Below, in pieces: positions 17,666-26,871 of a stretch of 64,000 nucleotides of DNA. Both the position numbers and the translations under genes were made by a program. Source of the DNA: Anaeromassilibacillus sp. An250 (GTDB lineage Bacteria > Bacillota > Clostridia > Oscillospirales > Acutalibacteraceae); assembly GCF_002159845.1 (NCBI RefSeq), contig NZ_NFJK01000002.1, positions 186,001 to 250,000 on the forward strand, read 5' to 3'. Under the pieces are notes generated by a model that worked only from the letters and a program-made list of their open reading frames with translations, did no database searches and was not told the origin of the DNA. How positions within the stretch are numbered: position 1 is the first letter of the stretch; each line of letters starts with the position of its first letter.

Positions 17666-18046
17666 TTATTTTTTCAGACCGCAGATGTCGTTGGCACTCT
17701 GTAAGATTTCTTCCTGCTCTTCCGGCGTGGCAGAACGGAAAATGCCAACCAGCAACCGTTCGTCTGCCGAAAGGTCATAGATGTATTTGATGTGGTCAAA
17801 ACTATCGCTCCTACTCGAATCCCGCAATTGCCCTGCCTCCGACTCGTCCATCAACAGCTCCATCAGGGAAACGTTATAGATCTTCGCCAGCAGCTTTAAA
17901 ACGGAAATAGAAGGTGTGGTTTTTCCGGTTTCGTAATAGGTATAGGTGGAACGCGAGCAATTTAAAATTTTCGCGATTTCCATCTGTTTGAATCCATTAT
18001 TCTCCCGCAAAGTACGCAACTTATCGCAAAGCTTTTTGTTAGTCAA
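17666..18046 (-). CDS. XRE family transcriptional regulator
   Basis: The 126-residue protein has an N-terminal HTH_3 DNA-binding domain: LRTLRENNGFKQMEIAKIL, then NCSRSTYTYYETGKTTPSI (about 10-55). A short C-terminal helical part ends TPEEQEEILQSANDICGLKK. The start is TTG 18046; an in-frame TAG lies two codons upstream, so it cannot be longer. The ribosome-binding site is weak. Upstream lies a perfect 16-bp AT palindrome that may be its operator. The regulated genes are unknown. Confidence 0.85.
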   Translation of the reverse strand: MTNKKLCDKLRTLRENNGFKQMEIAKILNCSRSTYTYYETGKTTPSISVLKLLAKIYNVSLMELLMDESEAGQLRDSSRSDSFDHIKYIYDLSADERLLVGIFRSATPEEQEEILQSANDICGLKK

Positions 18047-18086
18047 GGCCTATTCCCATCTTTCTTATAAATTCTAGATCTATATG

Positions 18087-18102
18087 CTATATTATAATAT
18101 AG
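18087..18102. promoter_or_regulatory. Perfect 16-bp palindrome upstream of the XRE gene (candidate operator)
   Basis: CTATATTATAATATAG is its own reverse complement. It contains a TATAAT on the minus strand and lies 40 bp upstream of the TTG start of the XRE gene, where an autoregulatory operator would be expected. Confidence 0.45.
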
Positions 18103-18219
18103 TTACATGATTTTCGGATTATTATGTCAATAATCTTCACGGAATTAGAGGCGATAAAAATAGTATCCGCGGATATAGAGAAAAGTTTATAGAAAATGTA
18201 CTTTTTTTTCGAAAAGCCC

Positions 18220-18248
18220 TTGACGTTTGAATAAAAATTTTGTATACT
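18220..18248 (+). promoter_or_regulatory. Sigma-A promoter of the tRNA-Thr gene
   Basis: TTGACG at 18220-18225 and TATACT at 18243-18248 are separated by 17 bp, ending 24 bp before the mature tRNA. Confidence 0.85.
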
Positions 18249-18272
18249 ATCAAAGTCAGCCGTACTAAATAT

Positions 18273-18348
18273 GCTACTGTGGCTCAGTCGGTAGAGCAGC
18301 TGATTCGTAATCAGCAGGTCGGCAGTTCGAGTCTGCCCAGTAGCTCCA
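18273..18348 (+). tRNA. tRNA-Thr (anticodon CGU)
   Basis: The 76-nt cloverleaf has acceptor stem GCTACTG/CAGTAGC, discriminator T and encoded CCA. The D arm contains GGCTCAGTCGGTAGAGC, the anticodon arm is GCTGA-TTCGTAA-TCAGC (anticodon CGT, reading ACG), and the T arm contains GGTTCGAGTCT-type sequence (GCAGTTCGAGTCTGC). It is a single-gene unit with its own promoter and terminator. Confidence 0.95.
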
Positions 18349-18351
18349 AAA

Positions 18352-18397
18352 GGACCGTATGGACAAGCCCTTGTTGGTGTGCCATACGGTTCTTTTT
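18352..18397 (+). terminator. Rho-independent terminator of tRNA-Thr
   Basis: ACCGTATGG (18354-18362) pairs with CCATACGGT (18382-18390), followed by TCTTTTTATTTT. Confidence 0.88.
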
Positions 18398-18422
18398 ATT
18401 TTCCGAGCAGAGCAAAGGAAAG

Positions 18423-18466
18423 CGCTCCCGATCGCTTAGGGTCAAATCCCCATGCAGTCGGGAGCG
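18423..18466 (-). terminator. Hairpin at the end of the glycine cleavage operon (probable terminator)
   Basis: CGCTCCCGA (18423-18431) pairs with TCGGGAGCG (18458-18466). On the minus strand the tail is CTTTCCTTT, on the plus strand TTTTGTG. It sits between the convergent tRNA unit and the lpdA stop at 18524, so it may serve both directions. Confidence 0.45.
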
Positions 18467-18523
18467 TTTTGTGTAGCATAAAACGGGTTAGATTTGTAAA
18501 AAAGCCTACCTCTGTTGCGTAGG

Positions 18524-19867
18524 TTAAAGGCTCAAGATTTCACTCACCGTGGGATGCGGAAAGATGGTCTGGGAGAGCTGCTCCGCCGTCAACCTGGCGT
18601 TCACAGAGGCAGTCAGTCCGCCGATCATCTCAGAGGCATGGGGACACATGAGTTGTGCCCCAAGAAGGACGTCCGTGTCTGCGTCAAACACAAGCTTAGC
18701 AAAGCCGCGTTCCGCCCCCTCCACCACCGCTTTTCCGTTGGCAGAGGTCAACGATTTGCGCACGGTCACCTTGCGTCCCTCCGCTTTGGCGGCATCCGCC
18801 GTCAGCCCCACAGAGGCGATCTCCGGTTCTGTAAAGATGCAGGCGGGGATGGCGGATACATTCTTCACCGGAGCGCCTCCAAACATGGCGTGAACCGCAT
18901 TTTTGGCCTCTGCCTCCGCTGCATGGGCCAGCTGGATGCCGCCGGATACGACGTCCCCCACCGCGTAAACTCCGGGGATTTGAGTCCGATACTGTTCGTC
19001 CACCGGGATATAGCCGCGCTCCATCGGGAAATCAAACGATGCGGCAAAGAGCCCCTCGGTGTTGGGCCTGCGGCCCGTGCACACCAGCAGGCAATCCGCC
19101 GCGGTTTCCAGATCGCTGCCTTTTTGCGAAAAGCGGCAGAGGAGTTCGCCGTCCCCGGAGGCGATCTCCTGCACAGAGGCGCCTGTGTAGACCGATACAC
19201 CGCGCTTTTTGAGGATCATCGAAAGGTTTTGGCTGATTTCGCGGTCCATGGTGGGAAGCAGGCGCGGCAGGGCTTCCAAGATGGTGACCGCGCACCCCAG
19301 GTCACTGTAAATCTGCGCAAATTCCACCCCGATCACACCGCCGCCGATGATGGCCAGGCGCTTGCAGTCCACACCGTCCCCCTGCAAGAGCTGGTCGCTC
19401 GTTACCACGCCGGGGAGATGAATCCCGGGGATGGGAGGCATTGCCGGGAGGGAACCTGTGGCGATCAAAAGGTTTTGCGCCTCATAGGGGGTCCCATCCA
19501 CCAGGACACGTCCCGGCGCTTCAATCTGGGCGGAACCGTGCAACAGGGTGATGTTCCCCTTTTGAAAGAGCAGTTCGATCCCGCTGCGCAGCTGCGCCGT
19601 TACCTTCTGGACATGCGCATACATCGCCGCCCGATCACAGGAGGCGTTCTGCACGTGGATTCCCAATTCTTCGGAACAGGTAGCCTCTCGAAAGACACGG
19701 GAGGCGCGCAAAAGCGCCTTGGTGGGGATACAGCCGCGGTTTAAACAGGTGCCGCCCACCGCGTCGCGCTCTACCACCGCCACGGTTTTCCCCAGCTTGG
19801 CCGCTTCCAGGGCCGCCACATAGCCGCCGGGTCCTCCGCCGATGACAATCAAATCAAAACCATTCAT
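18524..19867 (-). CDS. lpdA: Dihydrolipoyl dehydrogenase (L-protein of the glycine cleavage system)
   Basis: The 447-residue flavoprotein reoxidises dihydrolipoyl-H protein with NAD+. It has the FAD-binding GGGPGG at about 10-15, the redox-active pair C41-x4-C46 (CLNRGC), the NAD-binding IGGGVIGVEFA around 170-180, a second FAD motif YAVGDVV and the C-terminal HPTVSE with the catalytic His. The start at 19867 overlaps the lplA stop (ATGA) and lies about 9 nt from GGAGG. It is the last gene of the operon, next to lplA, which places it with glycine cleavage rather than with a 2-oxo acid dehydrogenase. Confidence 0.94.
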   Translation of the reverse strand: MNGFDLIVIGGGPGGYVAALEAAKLGKTVAVVERDAVGGTCLNRGCIPTKALLRASRVFREATCSEELGIHVQNASCDRAAMYAHVQKVTAQLRSGIELLFQKGNITLLHGSAQIEAPGRVLVDGTPYEAQNLLIATGSLPAMPPIPGIHLPGVVTSDQLLQGDGVDCKRLAIIGGGVIGVEFAQIYSDLGCAVTILEALPRLLPTMDREISQNLSMILKKRGVSVYTGASVQEIASGDGELLCRFSQKGSDLETAADCLLVCTGRRPNTEGLFAASFDFPMERGYIPVDEQYRTQIPGVYAVGDVVSGGIQLAHAAEAEAKNAVHAMFGGAPVKNVSAIPACIFTEPEIASVGLTADAAKAEGRKVTVRKSLTSANGKAVVEGAERGFAKLVFDADTDVLLGAQLMCPHASEMIGGLTASVNARLTAEQLSQTIFPHPTVSEILSL

Positions 19868-20862
19868 AACATGCATTCCTCCAGAAGCGACCGGATGTCC
19901 CGAGACATCTGCGCTTGTTCTTGATCTTCCATGGGAAGGGCTTTGACCGCGGCGCACAGGGAGCCGCAAGTAAAAGGAAGGCCCTTCCAGGCTTGTTGGA
20001 CACGTTGTGCATAGAAAACATCCATCGCGTCGGTATAGACAGCCGCTTCCTCGACCTGTCCGGCGGAGACGCGAAATTGGATCGTAATTTCGCCCCCAAA
20101 AAACCGCCGGGAAAGCGCATAGGTGAAGTCCGCCTCTTTCCCCATGCGCCACTCCCAGGAGGCAAATTTTTCTTCCAGACGGCGCAATTCTTCCCCAGCC
20201 AGGCGTTCGGTGGGAAAGGGAAGAGGCGTCCCATGGTAGACCTCGCCAAAAGCGGCGGTGAGCGCCTGCCGGACCGTTTCCACGGTGATCCCCGGGACCA
20301 GTTCCACGAGGTTCACCACGCGGGACCGCACAGAGGGAACGCCTTTGGATTGCAGTTTCCCGGCGGAAACATGCAGGTAGTGGGACATCTTTTCCGCATC
20401 CACATCGATCAGAATGGTCCCATGGTGATAGCACCGGCCGCCGCTGGAATAGAAGGCGTTTCCGGAGAATTTGCGGCCGCCCGCTGTCAGGTCGTTGCGG
20501 CCGGATTTTTCCGCCTGAATCCCCAACGCCTGCACCGCCCGGAGGATTACGTCCAACTGGCGTGGTACGCTGTAATCCTCCTTGTGGACCAAAAAGGTAA
20601 AATTGAGGTTGCCCAGGTCGTGGAATACCGCGCCCCCTCCGGAAAGGCGGCGGGCCAGAAAGCCCCCGTCGCGTTCCAGGGCTTCCACGCGGCATTCCCG
20701 GCGGCTGTTTTGGTTGCGGCCGATCACGACCGTGTTTTGGTTTTGCCAAAGGTAGAGGATACATTCCCCAGGGAGGACAGCGTTTAGCAGGGCCTCTTCC
20801 AGGGCTAAATTGGCGTATGGATTGGTACCGCTCGCCGTGGCGATATACAGGGTATTAAGCAT
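19864..20862 (-). CDS. lplA: Lipoate-protein ligase A
   Basis: The 332-residue ligase attaches lipoate to the H protein. Visible motifs are VVIGRNQN, RRLSGGGAVFHDLGNLNFTF (lipoyl-AMP pocket) and GRKFSGNAF with the catalytic lysine (about 125-145), followed by a C-terminal accessory domain (about 255-332), so it is the two-domain bacterial LplA form. The start at 20862 lies 8 bp inside the end of gcvPB, with no strong ribosome-binding site, so it is probably translated by coupling. Its position between gcvPB and lpdA makes GcvH its likely substrate. Confidence 0.92.
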   Translation of the reverse strand: MLNTLYIATASGTNPYANLALEEALLNAVLPGECILYLWQNQNTVVIGRNQNSRRECRVEALERDGGFLARRLSGGGAVFHDLGNLNFTFLVHKEDYSVPRQLDVILRAVQALGIQAEKSGRNDLTAGGRKFSGNAFYSSGGRCYHHGTILIDVDAEKMSHYLHVSAGKLQSKGVPSVRSRVVNLVELVPGITVETVRQALTAAFGEVYHGTPLPFPTERLAGEELRRLEEKFASWEWRMGKEADFTYALSRRFFGGEITIQFRVSAGQVEEAAVYTDAMDVFYAQRVQQAWKGLPFTCGSLCAAVKALPMEDQEQAQMSRDIRSLLEECML

Positions 20863-22291
20863 CGAAGGAATACCGCAGTTTCGGGGTGCGCGCAGCGCGC
20901 ACCTCGTCCGGCCGGCGAATGGGCGTGCGCGTGGGCGATGCGTGGAGCGATTCCGGGTCGGTGTGGGCGCGCTCCAGGATTTCAGCGATCGTCTGCGCCG
21001 CCCAGTCCAACGTCTCCTTGGATTCAGTTTCCGTCGGTTCAAACATCAGCGCCTCCGGGACGATCAGAGGGAAGTACATGGTCGGCGGATGCATGCCGTA
21101 GTCCAGCATCGATTTCGCCACGTCCATGGCGGAGACGCCGGTCTCCTTCTTGAGATGCTCCATAGTGAGCACAAATTCGTGCATACAGAGACCGGGCGTT
21201 GCGGCGTCGCAGTGCGGTTCTAAGAGTTTCTTCAAATAGTTGGCGTTCAGGACAGCGGTCTGCGCAGCATCCCGCATCCCATCGCCGCCGAGCATTTTCA
21301 TATAACAGAGCGCACGGACCACCACCAGGAAGTTTCCGTAGAACGCCTTTACGCTGCCGATGGTCTGCTCTGCATCCTCGAAGGTATAGTGGCCATCCTT
21401 TTCCACCACATGGCGGTTGGGGAGGAAGGGCACAAGGAGGTCTTTTACGCCCACAGCGCCGGAACCGGGACCGCCTCCTCCGTGTGGGGTGGAAAAGGTC
21501 TTGTGCAGGTTGAGGTGCACCACGTCGAAGCCCATATCGCCCGGACGCGCGACCCCCATCACGGCGTTGAGGTTGGCGCCGTCGTAGTAGTTGAGGCCGC
21601 CCGCCTCATGAACGATGCGGGTGATTTCCAAGATGTTTTTGTCGAACAGTCCCAACGTGTTGGGATTTGTGAGCATCAATCCGGCAGTGTCGGGGCCTGC
21701 GGCCTTGCGCAGCGCGTCGAGGTCCACACAGCCGTCCGGCGAGGACGGCACGTTGACCACTTCGAATCCCGTCATGGTGGCGGAGGCTGGATTGGTGCCA
21801 TGGGCCGAATCCGGGACGAGGATTTTGGTGCGCTGTAGGTCCCCGCGAGAGCGGTGGTAGGCCTTGATGAGCAGAAGGCCGGTGAATTCTCCGTGCGCGC
21901 CTGCGGCGGGCTGGAAGGTCATCGCTTCCATGCCGGTGACGGCGCAGAGGATGCGCTCCGCCTCGGCCAGTACCTCCATGCAGCCCTGTGCCGTGTACTC
22001 CGGCTGCAGCGGATGGATTCCCGTGAAGCCCGGCAGGGCGGCGATCTCTTCGTTGAGCGCGGGATTGTATTTCATCGTGCAGGAGCCCAGGGGATAGAAG
22101 CCGTCGTTCACCCCGTGGACCCGCTTGGAAAGCTCCGTATAGTGGCGGCTGATGTCCGTCTCGGAGAGTTCCGGGAGATGAAGGGGTTGCTGGCGGGCGA
22201 ATTGCTCGGGCAGCGCGGCATTTGGAACGTCGCAGTCCGGCAGGAGCGTACAGGCCCTCCCGGGGACGCTTTTTTCAAACAGCAGGTTCAT
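20855..22291 (-). CDS. gcvPB: Glycine dehydrogenase (decarboxylating) subunit 2, P-protein beta half
   Basis: The 478-residue protein is the PLP-binding half of the split P protein, which decarboxylates glycine and loads the aminomethyl group on lipoyl-GcvH. The Schiff-base lysine is in HLNLHKTFSTPHGGGGPG; TMKYNP and TNPNTLGLFD are typical of the family. The start at 22291 follows GGAGG by 7 nt and overlaps the gcvPA stop (ATGA). Length is normal for GcvPB. Confidence 0.96.
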   Translation of the reverse strand: MNLLFEKSVPGRACTLLPDCDVPNAALPEQFARQQPLHLPELSETDISRHYTELSKRVHGVNDGFYPLGSCTMKYNPALNEEIAALPGFTGIHPLQPEYTAQGCMEVLAEAERILCAVTGMEAMTFQPAAGAHGEFTGLLLIKAYHRSRGDLQRTKILVPDSAHGTNPASATMTGFEVVNVPSSPDGCVDLDALRKAAGPDTAGLMLTNPNTLGLFDKNILEITRIVHEAGGLNYYDGANLNAVMGVARPGDMGFDVVHLNLHKTFSTPHGGGGPGSGAVGVKDLLVPFLPNRHVVEKDGHYTFEDAEQTIGSVKAFYGNFLVVVRALCYMKMLGGDGMRDAAQTAVLNANYLKKLLEPHCDAATPGLCMHEFVLTMEHLKKETGVSAMDVAKSMLDYGMHPPTMYFPLIVPEALMFEPTETESKETLDWAAQTIAEILERAHTDPESLHASPTRTPIRRPDEVRAARTPKLRYSFDA

Positions 22292-23598
22292 GCGCACACC
22301 TCCTTCAACAGGCCGATCAGGGCATCTATTTGCGCTTTGGTGTTCTTTTCCGTTGTACACCAGAGGATGCCGCCCTCCACGGGGTAGCCTCCCAAGATGT
22401 CATGCGCTTCCAGCTTGGCGAGAATTTGCTCCGCCGGGAGAGGCGTTTCTGTGACAAATTCCTGGAAAAACGCGCCGGGATAGCGGCGCGGGAAGCCGAT
22501 CTTTTCCAGCTCTTCCGCGAGGTAGTGCGCCTTTGCATAGCTGAGCTGCGCTGCTTTTTGCAACCCCTGGGGCCCCATCGCCGCCAGGTAGACGGCCGCG
22601 CGCATGGCACAGAGGGCCTGGTTGGAGCAGATGTTGGAGGAGGCCTTTTCCCGGCGGATGTGCTGTTCCCTGGCCTGGAGCGTGAGCACAAAGCAGCGTT
22701 CGTCCGCTGCGTCCACGGTTTCGCCCACAATGCGGCCCGGCAGCTTGCGGAATAGCGCCTGTGTACAGGCCATGAACCCGAGGTACGGTCCGCCAAAGGC
22801 GAGCGGCATCCCGAGCGGCTGGCCTTCTCCCACAGCGATGTCCGCGCCGCATTCGCGCGGCGATTTGAGTATGGCCGCCGCAATGGGGTGGATGCCCAGG
22901 ATGAACTTGGCCCCTGCTTCGTGGGCAACGGCGCCGGTGGCCTCCGCATCCTCCAGGTTGCCGTAGAAATTGGGCTGTTGCAGATAGACGCAGGCGTCCG
23001 TATCGCAGAGCATGGCGCGCAGGGCGTCCAGATCGGTGCGCCCGTCCTTAGTTGGAATGAGCGCAACCTCCGTATCCGCGCCCGCACAATAGGTTTGGAT
23101 GGTTTGAATCACCGCCGGGTGTGCGGCGGCAGAGACCAACGCGCGATTGCGTTTGCGGTCGCGGCACATCGCCACGGCTTCCGCGGCGGCGGAGGCGCCG
23201 TCGTACACGGAGGCGTTGGAGGCGTCCATGCCGGTCAGCTCACAGATCATGGTCTGGTATTCAAAAATGGATTGCAGGATCCCCTGGCTGATTTCCGCCT
23301 GATAGGGGGTGTAGGCGGTCAAAAATTCTTCCTTATTGCAGACGCGCTCCACAATCGCGGGGATATAGTGGTCGTATGCGCCAGCGCCGCGGAAGATGGT
23401 GTGGAACACGTGGTTTTTATCGGCCAACGCACACATCTGCGCGGAGACTTCCATCTCCGAGAGGCCGGGGGCGAGGTCTAGGCCGTCCAGACGGATGGAT
23501 GCCGGCACATTGTCATAGAGCGCCTCGATCTGTGAGACGCCGACAGCCTCCAACATTTGCCGTTTCTGTCCGGCGGTGGACGGAAGGTAACTTCCCAT
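22288..23598 (-). CDS. gcvPA: Glycine dehydrogenase (decarboxylating) subunit 1, P-protein alpha half
   Basis: The 436-residue partner of GcvPB starts MGSYLPSTAGQKRQMLEAVG and has the family sequences FRGAGAYDHYIPA, YTPYQAEISQG and DASNASVYDGA. It has no PLP lysine of its own and forms the alpha2beta2 P protein with GcvPB. The ribosome-binding site is GAAGGGAAG. It is translationally coupled to gcvPB. Confidence 0.96.
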   Translation of the reverse strand: MGSYLPSTAGQKRQMLEAVGVSQIEALYDNVPASIRLDGLDLAPGLSEMEVSAQMCALADKNHVFHTIFRGAGAYDHYIPAIVERVCNKEEFLTAYTPYQAEISQGILQSIFEYQTMICELTGMDASNASVYDGASAAAEAVAMCRDRKRNRALVSAAAHPAVIQTIQTYCAGADTEVALIPTKDGRTDLDALRAMLCDTDACVYLQQPNFYGNLEDAEATGAVAHEAGAKFILGIHPIAAAILKSPRECGADIAVGEGQPLGMPLAFGGPYLGFMACTQALFRKLPGRIVGETVDAADERCFVLTLQAREQHIRREKASSNICSNQALCAMRAAVYLAAMGPQGLQKAAQLSYAKAHYLAEELEKIGFPRRYPGAFFQEFVTETPLPAEQILAKLEAHDILGGYPVEGGILWCTTEKNTKAQIDALIGLLKEVCA

Positions 23599-23634
23599 GG
23601 CGATTCTTCCCTTCTCAATCGTTTTTGTAGGGCG

Positions 23635-24024
23635 TCAATGCTTTGCCTCTTCTTCCGCGCAGAACGCTTCGTAGGCGGCGGCGTCCATCAGGTCGCCGTA
23701 CTCCGTGATTTCCCCCACCTCGATGAACCAGGCGTCATAGGGAGCCTCGTTGATGCGCTGCGGGGCGTCGAGAAGCTCCTCGTTGATGGCGGAAACCGTG
23801 CCCCCCACCGGGCTGTACAGGTCGGAGACCGCTTTGACGCTCTCCACATCTGCAAAGCTTTCGCCCGGCGTGACCGGGTCGCCGACCTCGGGCAGATTGA
23901 CAAACACAAGGTCGCCCAATTGGTTTTGTGCGTAGTCGGTTACACCGACGCGCGCGGATGTCTCATCGAGCTTTTGAATCCATTCGTGGGACCGGGTGTA
24001 GAGCAGTTCATTTGGAATTTTCAT
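23635..24024 (-). CDS. gcvH: Glycine cleavage system H protein
   Basis: The 129-residue lipoyl carrier shuttles the aminomethyl intermediate between the P, T and L proteins. The lipoylated lysine is K64 in [10 protein letters not shown]. The family signatures HEWI near residue 13 and [13 protein letters not shown] near 37-49 are present. The ribosome-binding site is AAGGAGG, 7-8 nt before the start. It lies between gcvT and gcvPA in the operon. Confidence 0.97.
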   Translation of the reverse strand: MKIPNELLYTRSHEWIQKLDETSARVGVTDYAQNQLGDLVFVNLPEVGDPVTPGESFADVESVKAVSDLYSPVGGTVSAINEELLDAPQRINEAPYDAWFIEVGEITEYGDLMDAAAYEAFCAEEEAKH

Positions 24025-24062
24025 AAATGCGTCCTCCTTAAAAATGCGTTTCTATGGAATGT

Positions 24063-25145
24063 TTATTTGGATTTTGTGCGTTTGTAAAAGGGCAACGGGA
24101 CGATTTCCGCTGCAACGCGGCGCCCGCGGACCTCCACTTCCACGGCGGTGCCGGGGGCGGAACAGGCGGTATCGATATAGGCCATCGCGCAGCTTACCCC
24201 CAGATAGGGGCAATGGGTGCCGGACGTGGTGACGCCCACTTCTTTTCCGTCGATCCAGATGGGCTGATCTTCCCGGAGAATCCCGCGCCCCGTCGCTTTG
24301 AGGCCCACACGCACGCGGGCGGGCTCTCCCAGCTGCATCAGCGCGCTCTTCCCGATGAAATCCTCCTTATCGAGTTTGACGGCAAACCCCAAGCCCGCAC
24401 AGAGCGGGTCCATGTGGTCGTTCAATTCGTGCCCATAGAGCGGCATGGAGGCCTCTAGCCGCAGCGTGTCGCGCGCGCCCAAGCCGCAGGGGGTGGCCCC
24501 CGCCTGGACCAGCGCCTCCCAAACCGCCGGGGCGTCTTTGGGCTCCATATACAGCTCATACCCGTCTTCCCCGGTGTATCCGGTGCGGGAAACCATGCAG
24601 GGGACACTAGCCACGGTCACGTGCTCCACGAAGGAATAATACTTTTTAGGCAGCGCTTCCAGGTCGGCCAGCCCGGAGAGGACTTTGTCCGCCTCCGGCC
24701 CCTGTACAGCGATCTGGGCCACGCGGTCCGAGAGATCGGTGAGGGATGCCTCCCCTTGCAGGTGTGCGCGAAGCCATGCGAGATCCTTTTCGGTGTTGGC
24801 CGCGTTCAGAACCAGGAAAAAGGAGGTTTCCGAGCGGCGGTAGACGATCAGGTCATCCACCACGCCCCCGGTTTCATTGAGCATCAGGGTATAGCGCGCC
24901 TTCCCGACCGGCATCCCTGTGAACTGGTTGGAGAGGATGTAGTTGAGCGCTTGTTCGGCCTGCGGCCCCTCGATCAACGCCTCCCCCATGTGGGAAACGT
25001 CAAAAAGCCCCGCATGCTGCCGCACCGCCATATGTTCGGCGATCACACCTGTGGGGTACTGCACCGGCAAAAGGTAACCGGCAAAGGGAACGATGCGCCC
25101 TTTGAGGGCAATGTGTTGTTCATACAGGGGTGTTTTCTTTTCCAT
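24063..25145 (-). CDS. gcvT: Aminomethyltransferase (glycine cleavage T protein)
   Basis: The 360-residue protein transfers the one-carbon unit from aminomethyl-H protein to tetrahydrofolate, releasing ammonia. It begins [11 protein letters not shown] and has [20 protein letters not shown], the folate-site QGP region and the C-terminal GCV_T_C domain with [10 protein letters not shown]. The start at 25145 follows GAGGAGGATTG; the frame is open upstream into the riboswitch and is not used. It is the first gene after the glycine riboswitch. Confidence 0.96.
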   Translation of the reverse strand: MEKKTPLYEQHIALKGRIVPFAGYLLPVQYPTGVIAEHMAVRQHAGLFDVSHMGEALIEGPQAEQALNYILSNQFTGMPVGKARYTLMLNETGGVVDDLIVYRRSETSFFLVLNAANTEKDLAWLRAHLQGEASLTDLSDRVAQIAVQGPEADKVLSGLADLEALPKKYYSFVEHVTVASVPCMVSRTGYTGEDGYELYMEPKDAPAVWEALVQAGATPCGLGARDTLRLEASMPLYGHELNDHMDPLCAGLGFAVKLDKEDFIGKSALMQLGEPARVRVGLKATGRGILREDQPIWIDGKEVGVTTSGTHCPYLGVSCAMAYIDTACSAPGTAVEVEVRGRRVAAEIVPLPFYKRTKSK

Positions 25146-25183
25146 GGGAACAATCCTCCTCATAAACAAAATTCCAGGAAAAT

Positions 25184-25400
25184 AAAAAAAGACGGGGCGC
25201 GCAAATCTTTGCACGCTCCGTCATACAACCTGAAAGATTCTCCCAAAACGGGATTGCTTCTTCGGTGCCGCTTGTTGGCCGGAAGACCGGCAGGCATACG
25301 GCTTTTCGGAGTTTTGTCGGATACCGGTCCCTTTTGCCTGAGAGTTTTCGGCGTAGCCCCTTCGGCGCCGCAAATGCGCGGTCTCTCCCGGTATCTTCAT
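25184..25400 (-). promoter_or_regulatory. Tandem glycine riboswitch with terminator expression platform
   Basis: On the minus strand, aptamer 1 spans 25395-25320, closed by GATACCGG/CCGGTATC. It has GGGAGAGACC, GCGCCGAAGGGGC and ACTCTCAGGCAAAAGG, the glycine-aptamer consensus. Aptamer 2 spans 25312-25214, with CACCGAAGAAGCAA and ATCTTTCAGGT. Its stem GAAAAG/CTTTC replaces GAGAG/CTCTC by compensatory change. A terminator stem GACGG/CCGTC (25223-25191) with T-run 25190-25184 reuses the 3' side of aptamer 2 P1 (CGGAG), so glycine binding should block termination and turn the operon on. Confidence 0.93.
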
Positions 25401-25424
25401 CCATCCTATGTACTTTTCAAGCTT

Positions 25425-25453
25425 AGTATAAGAAATTTTTGGGGGTAAGTCAA
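25425..25453 (-). promoter_or_regulatory. Sigma-A promoter of the glycine cleavage operon
   Basis: On the minus strand TTGACT (25453-25448) and TATACT (25430-25425) are separated by 17 bp, placing the transcript start just before aptamer 1. Confidence 0.88.
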
Positions 25454-25639
25454 GAAAATTTTGATACAGATTTTACACAATTCAAAGGCAAACGGCCGAA
25501 AATCGCCGCGGAATTGTATGCGCAGCAGGCCTATTCCAAAGGCTTTTTGGGCGGGAACCTTTTCCATGTATATGAAGGATTTCGTAAAAGATGACCGGCT
25601 GTGTGCGCAATGCGCACCCGCTGGATTCCCAGAAAAACA

Positions 25640-25683
25640 ACGAGGGAAACCAGAATCCATTCTGATTTCCCTCGTGTTTTTTT
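25640..25683. terminator. Bidirectional terminator
   Basis: ACGAGGGAAA (25640-25649) pairs with TTTCCCTCGT (25666-25675), with AGAAT/ATTCT continuing inside. T-runs follow on both strands (25677-25683 on plus, 25639-25632 on minus). It ends the small minus-strand gene that stops at 25682. Confidence 0.85.
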
Positions 25684-25876
25684 AAAGGCTTTGTACAAAG
25701 TCCTTGATGTCGCCCAGCTCTTCCAGCAGGGGGGCGCCGATGACCTTGGAGAGCGCTTGATTCAGCTCGGAATATTCGTTACCTGTGATTTGAATCTGAT
25801 CGTACTGGTGCTCGCGCAGAAGGTCCATGCGGCGGTCCAGTTCCGCGATGATCTCCTTTTTGATGTCCTTTGCCAT
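25682..25876 (-). CDS. Small conserved-looking protein of unknown function
   Basis: The 64-residue acidic, probably helical protein runs MAKDIKKEIIAELDRRMDLL... to GDIKDFVQSL. A consistent ribosome-binding site (AAAGGAAG) precedes the ATG, and a strong terminator overlaps its stop, so it looks like a real gene. No membrane segment, signal or metal motif is visible. It lies between proC and the glycine cleavage promoter, all on the minus strand. I do not recognise the family. Confidence 0.6.
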   Translation of the reverse strand: MAKDIKKEIIAELDRRMDLLREHQYDQIQITGNEYSELNQALSKVIGAPLLEELGDIKDFVQSL

Positions 25877-25976
25877 GGAAACACTTCCTTTTGTTCAAAA
25901 TACGTGCAGCCGCAATGGATGCGGCCGTATGGAACGGATGGAAGTAGTGTCCCCTGGGAAGCGGCGCTTATGCGTA

Positions 25977-26783
<807 letters not shown>

Positions 26784-26842
26784 AAAACGTTTCGCTCCTT
26801 TTCCAGACGCCGCGTCCGCCTTGGGCACGGTGTTTTCTTTCT

Positions 26843-26871
26843 ATTTTACAGCGCAAGCCGGAGAAAGACAA
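26843..26871 (-). promoter_or_regulatory. Promoter of proC
   Basis: On the minus strand TTGTCT (26871-26866) and TAAAAT (26848-26843) are separated by 17 bp and lie about 60 bp before the proC start. Confidence 0.6.

Noticed and set aside
18240-18476. A 78-codon frame across the tRNA-Thr gene
   Set aside because: It is simply the tRNA and its terminator read as protein.
25439-25594. A 51-codon plus-strand frame (TTG start) with plausible codon use between the riboswitch promoter and the bidirectional terminator
   Set aside because: The TTG start has no ribosome-binding site and lies within the promoter of the divergent glycine operon. It may be the remnant of an older gene but cannot be supported.
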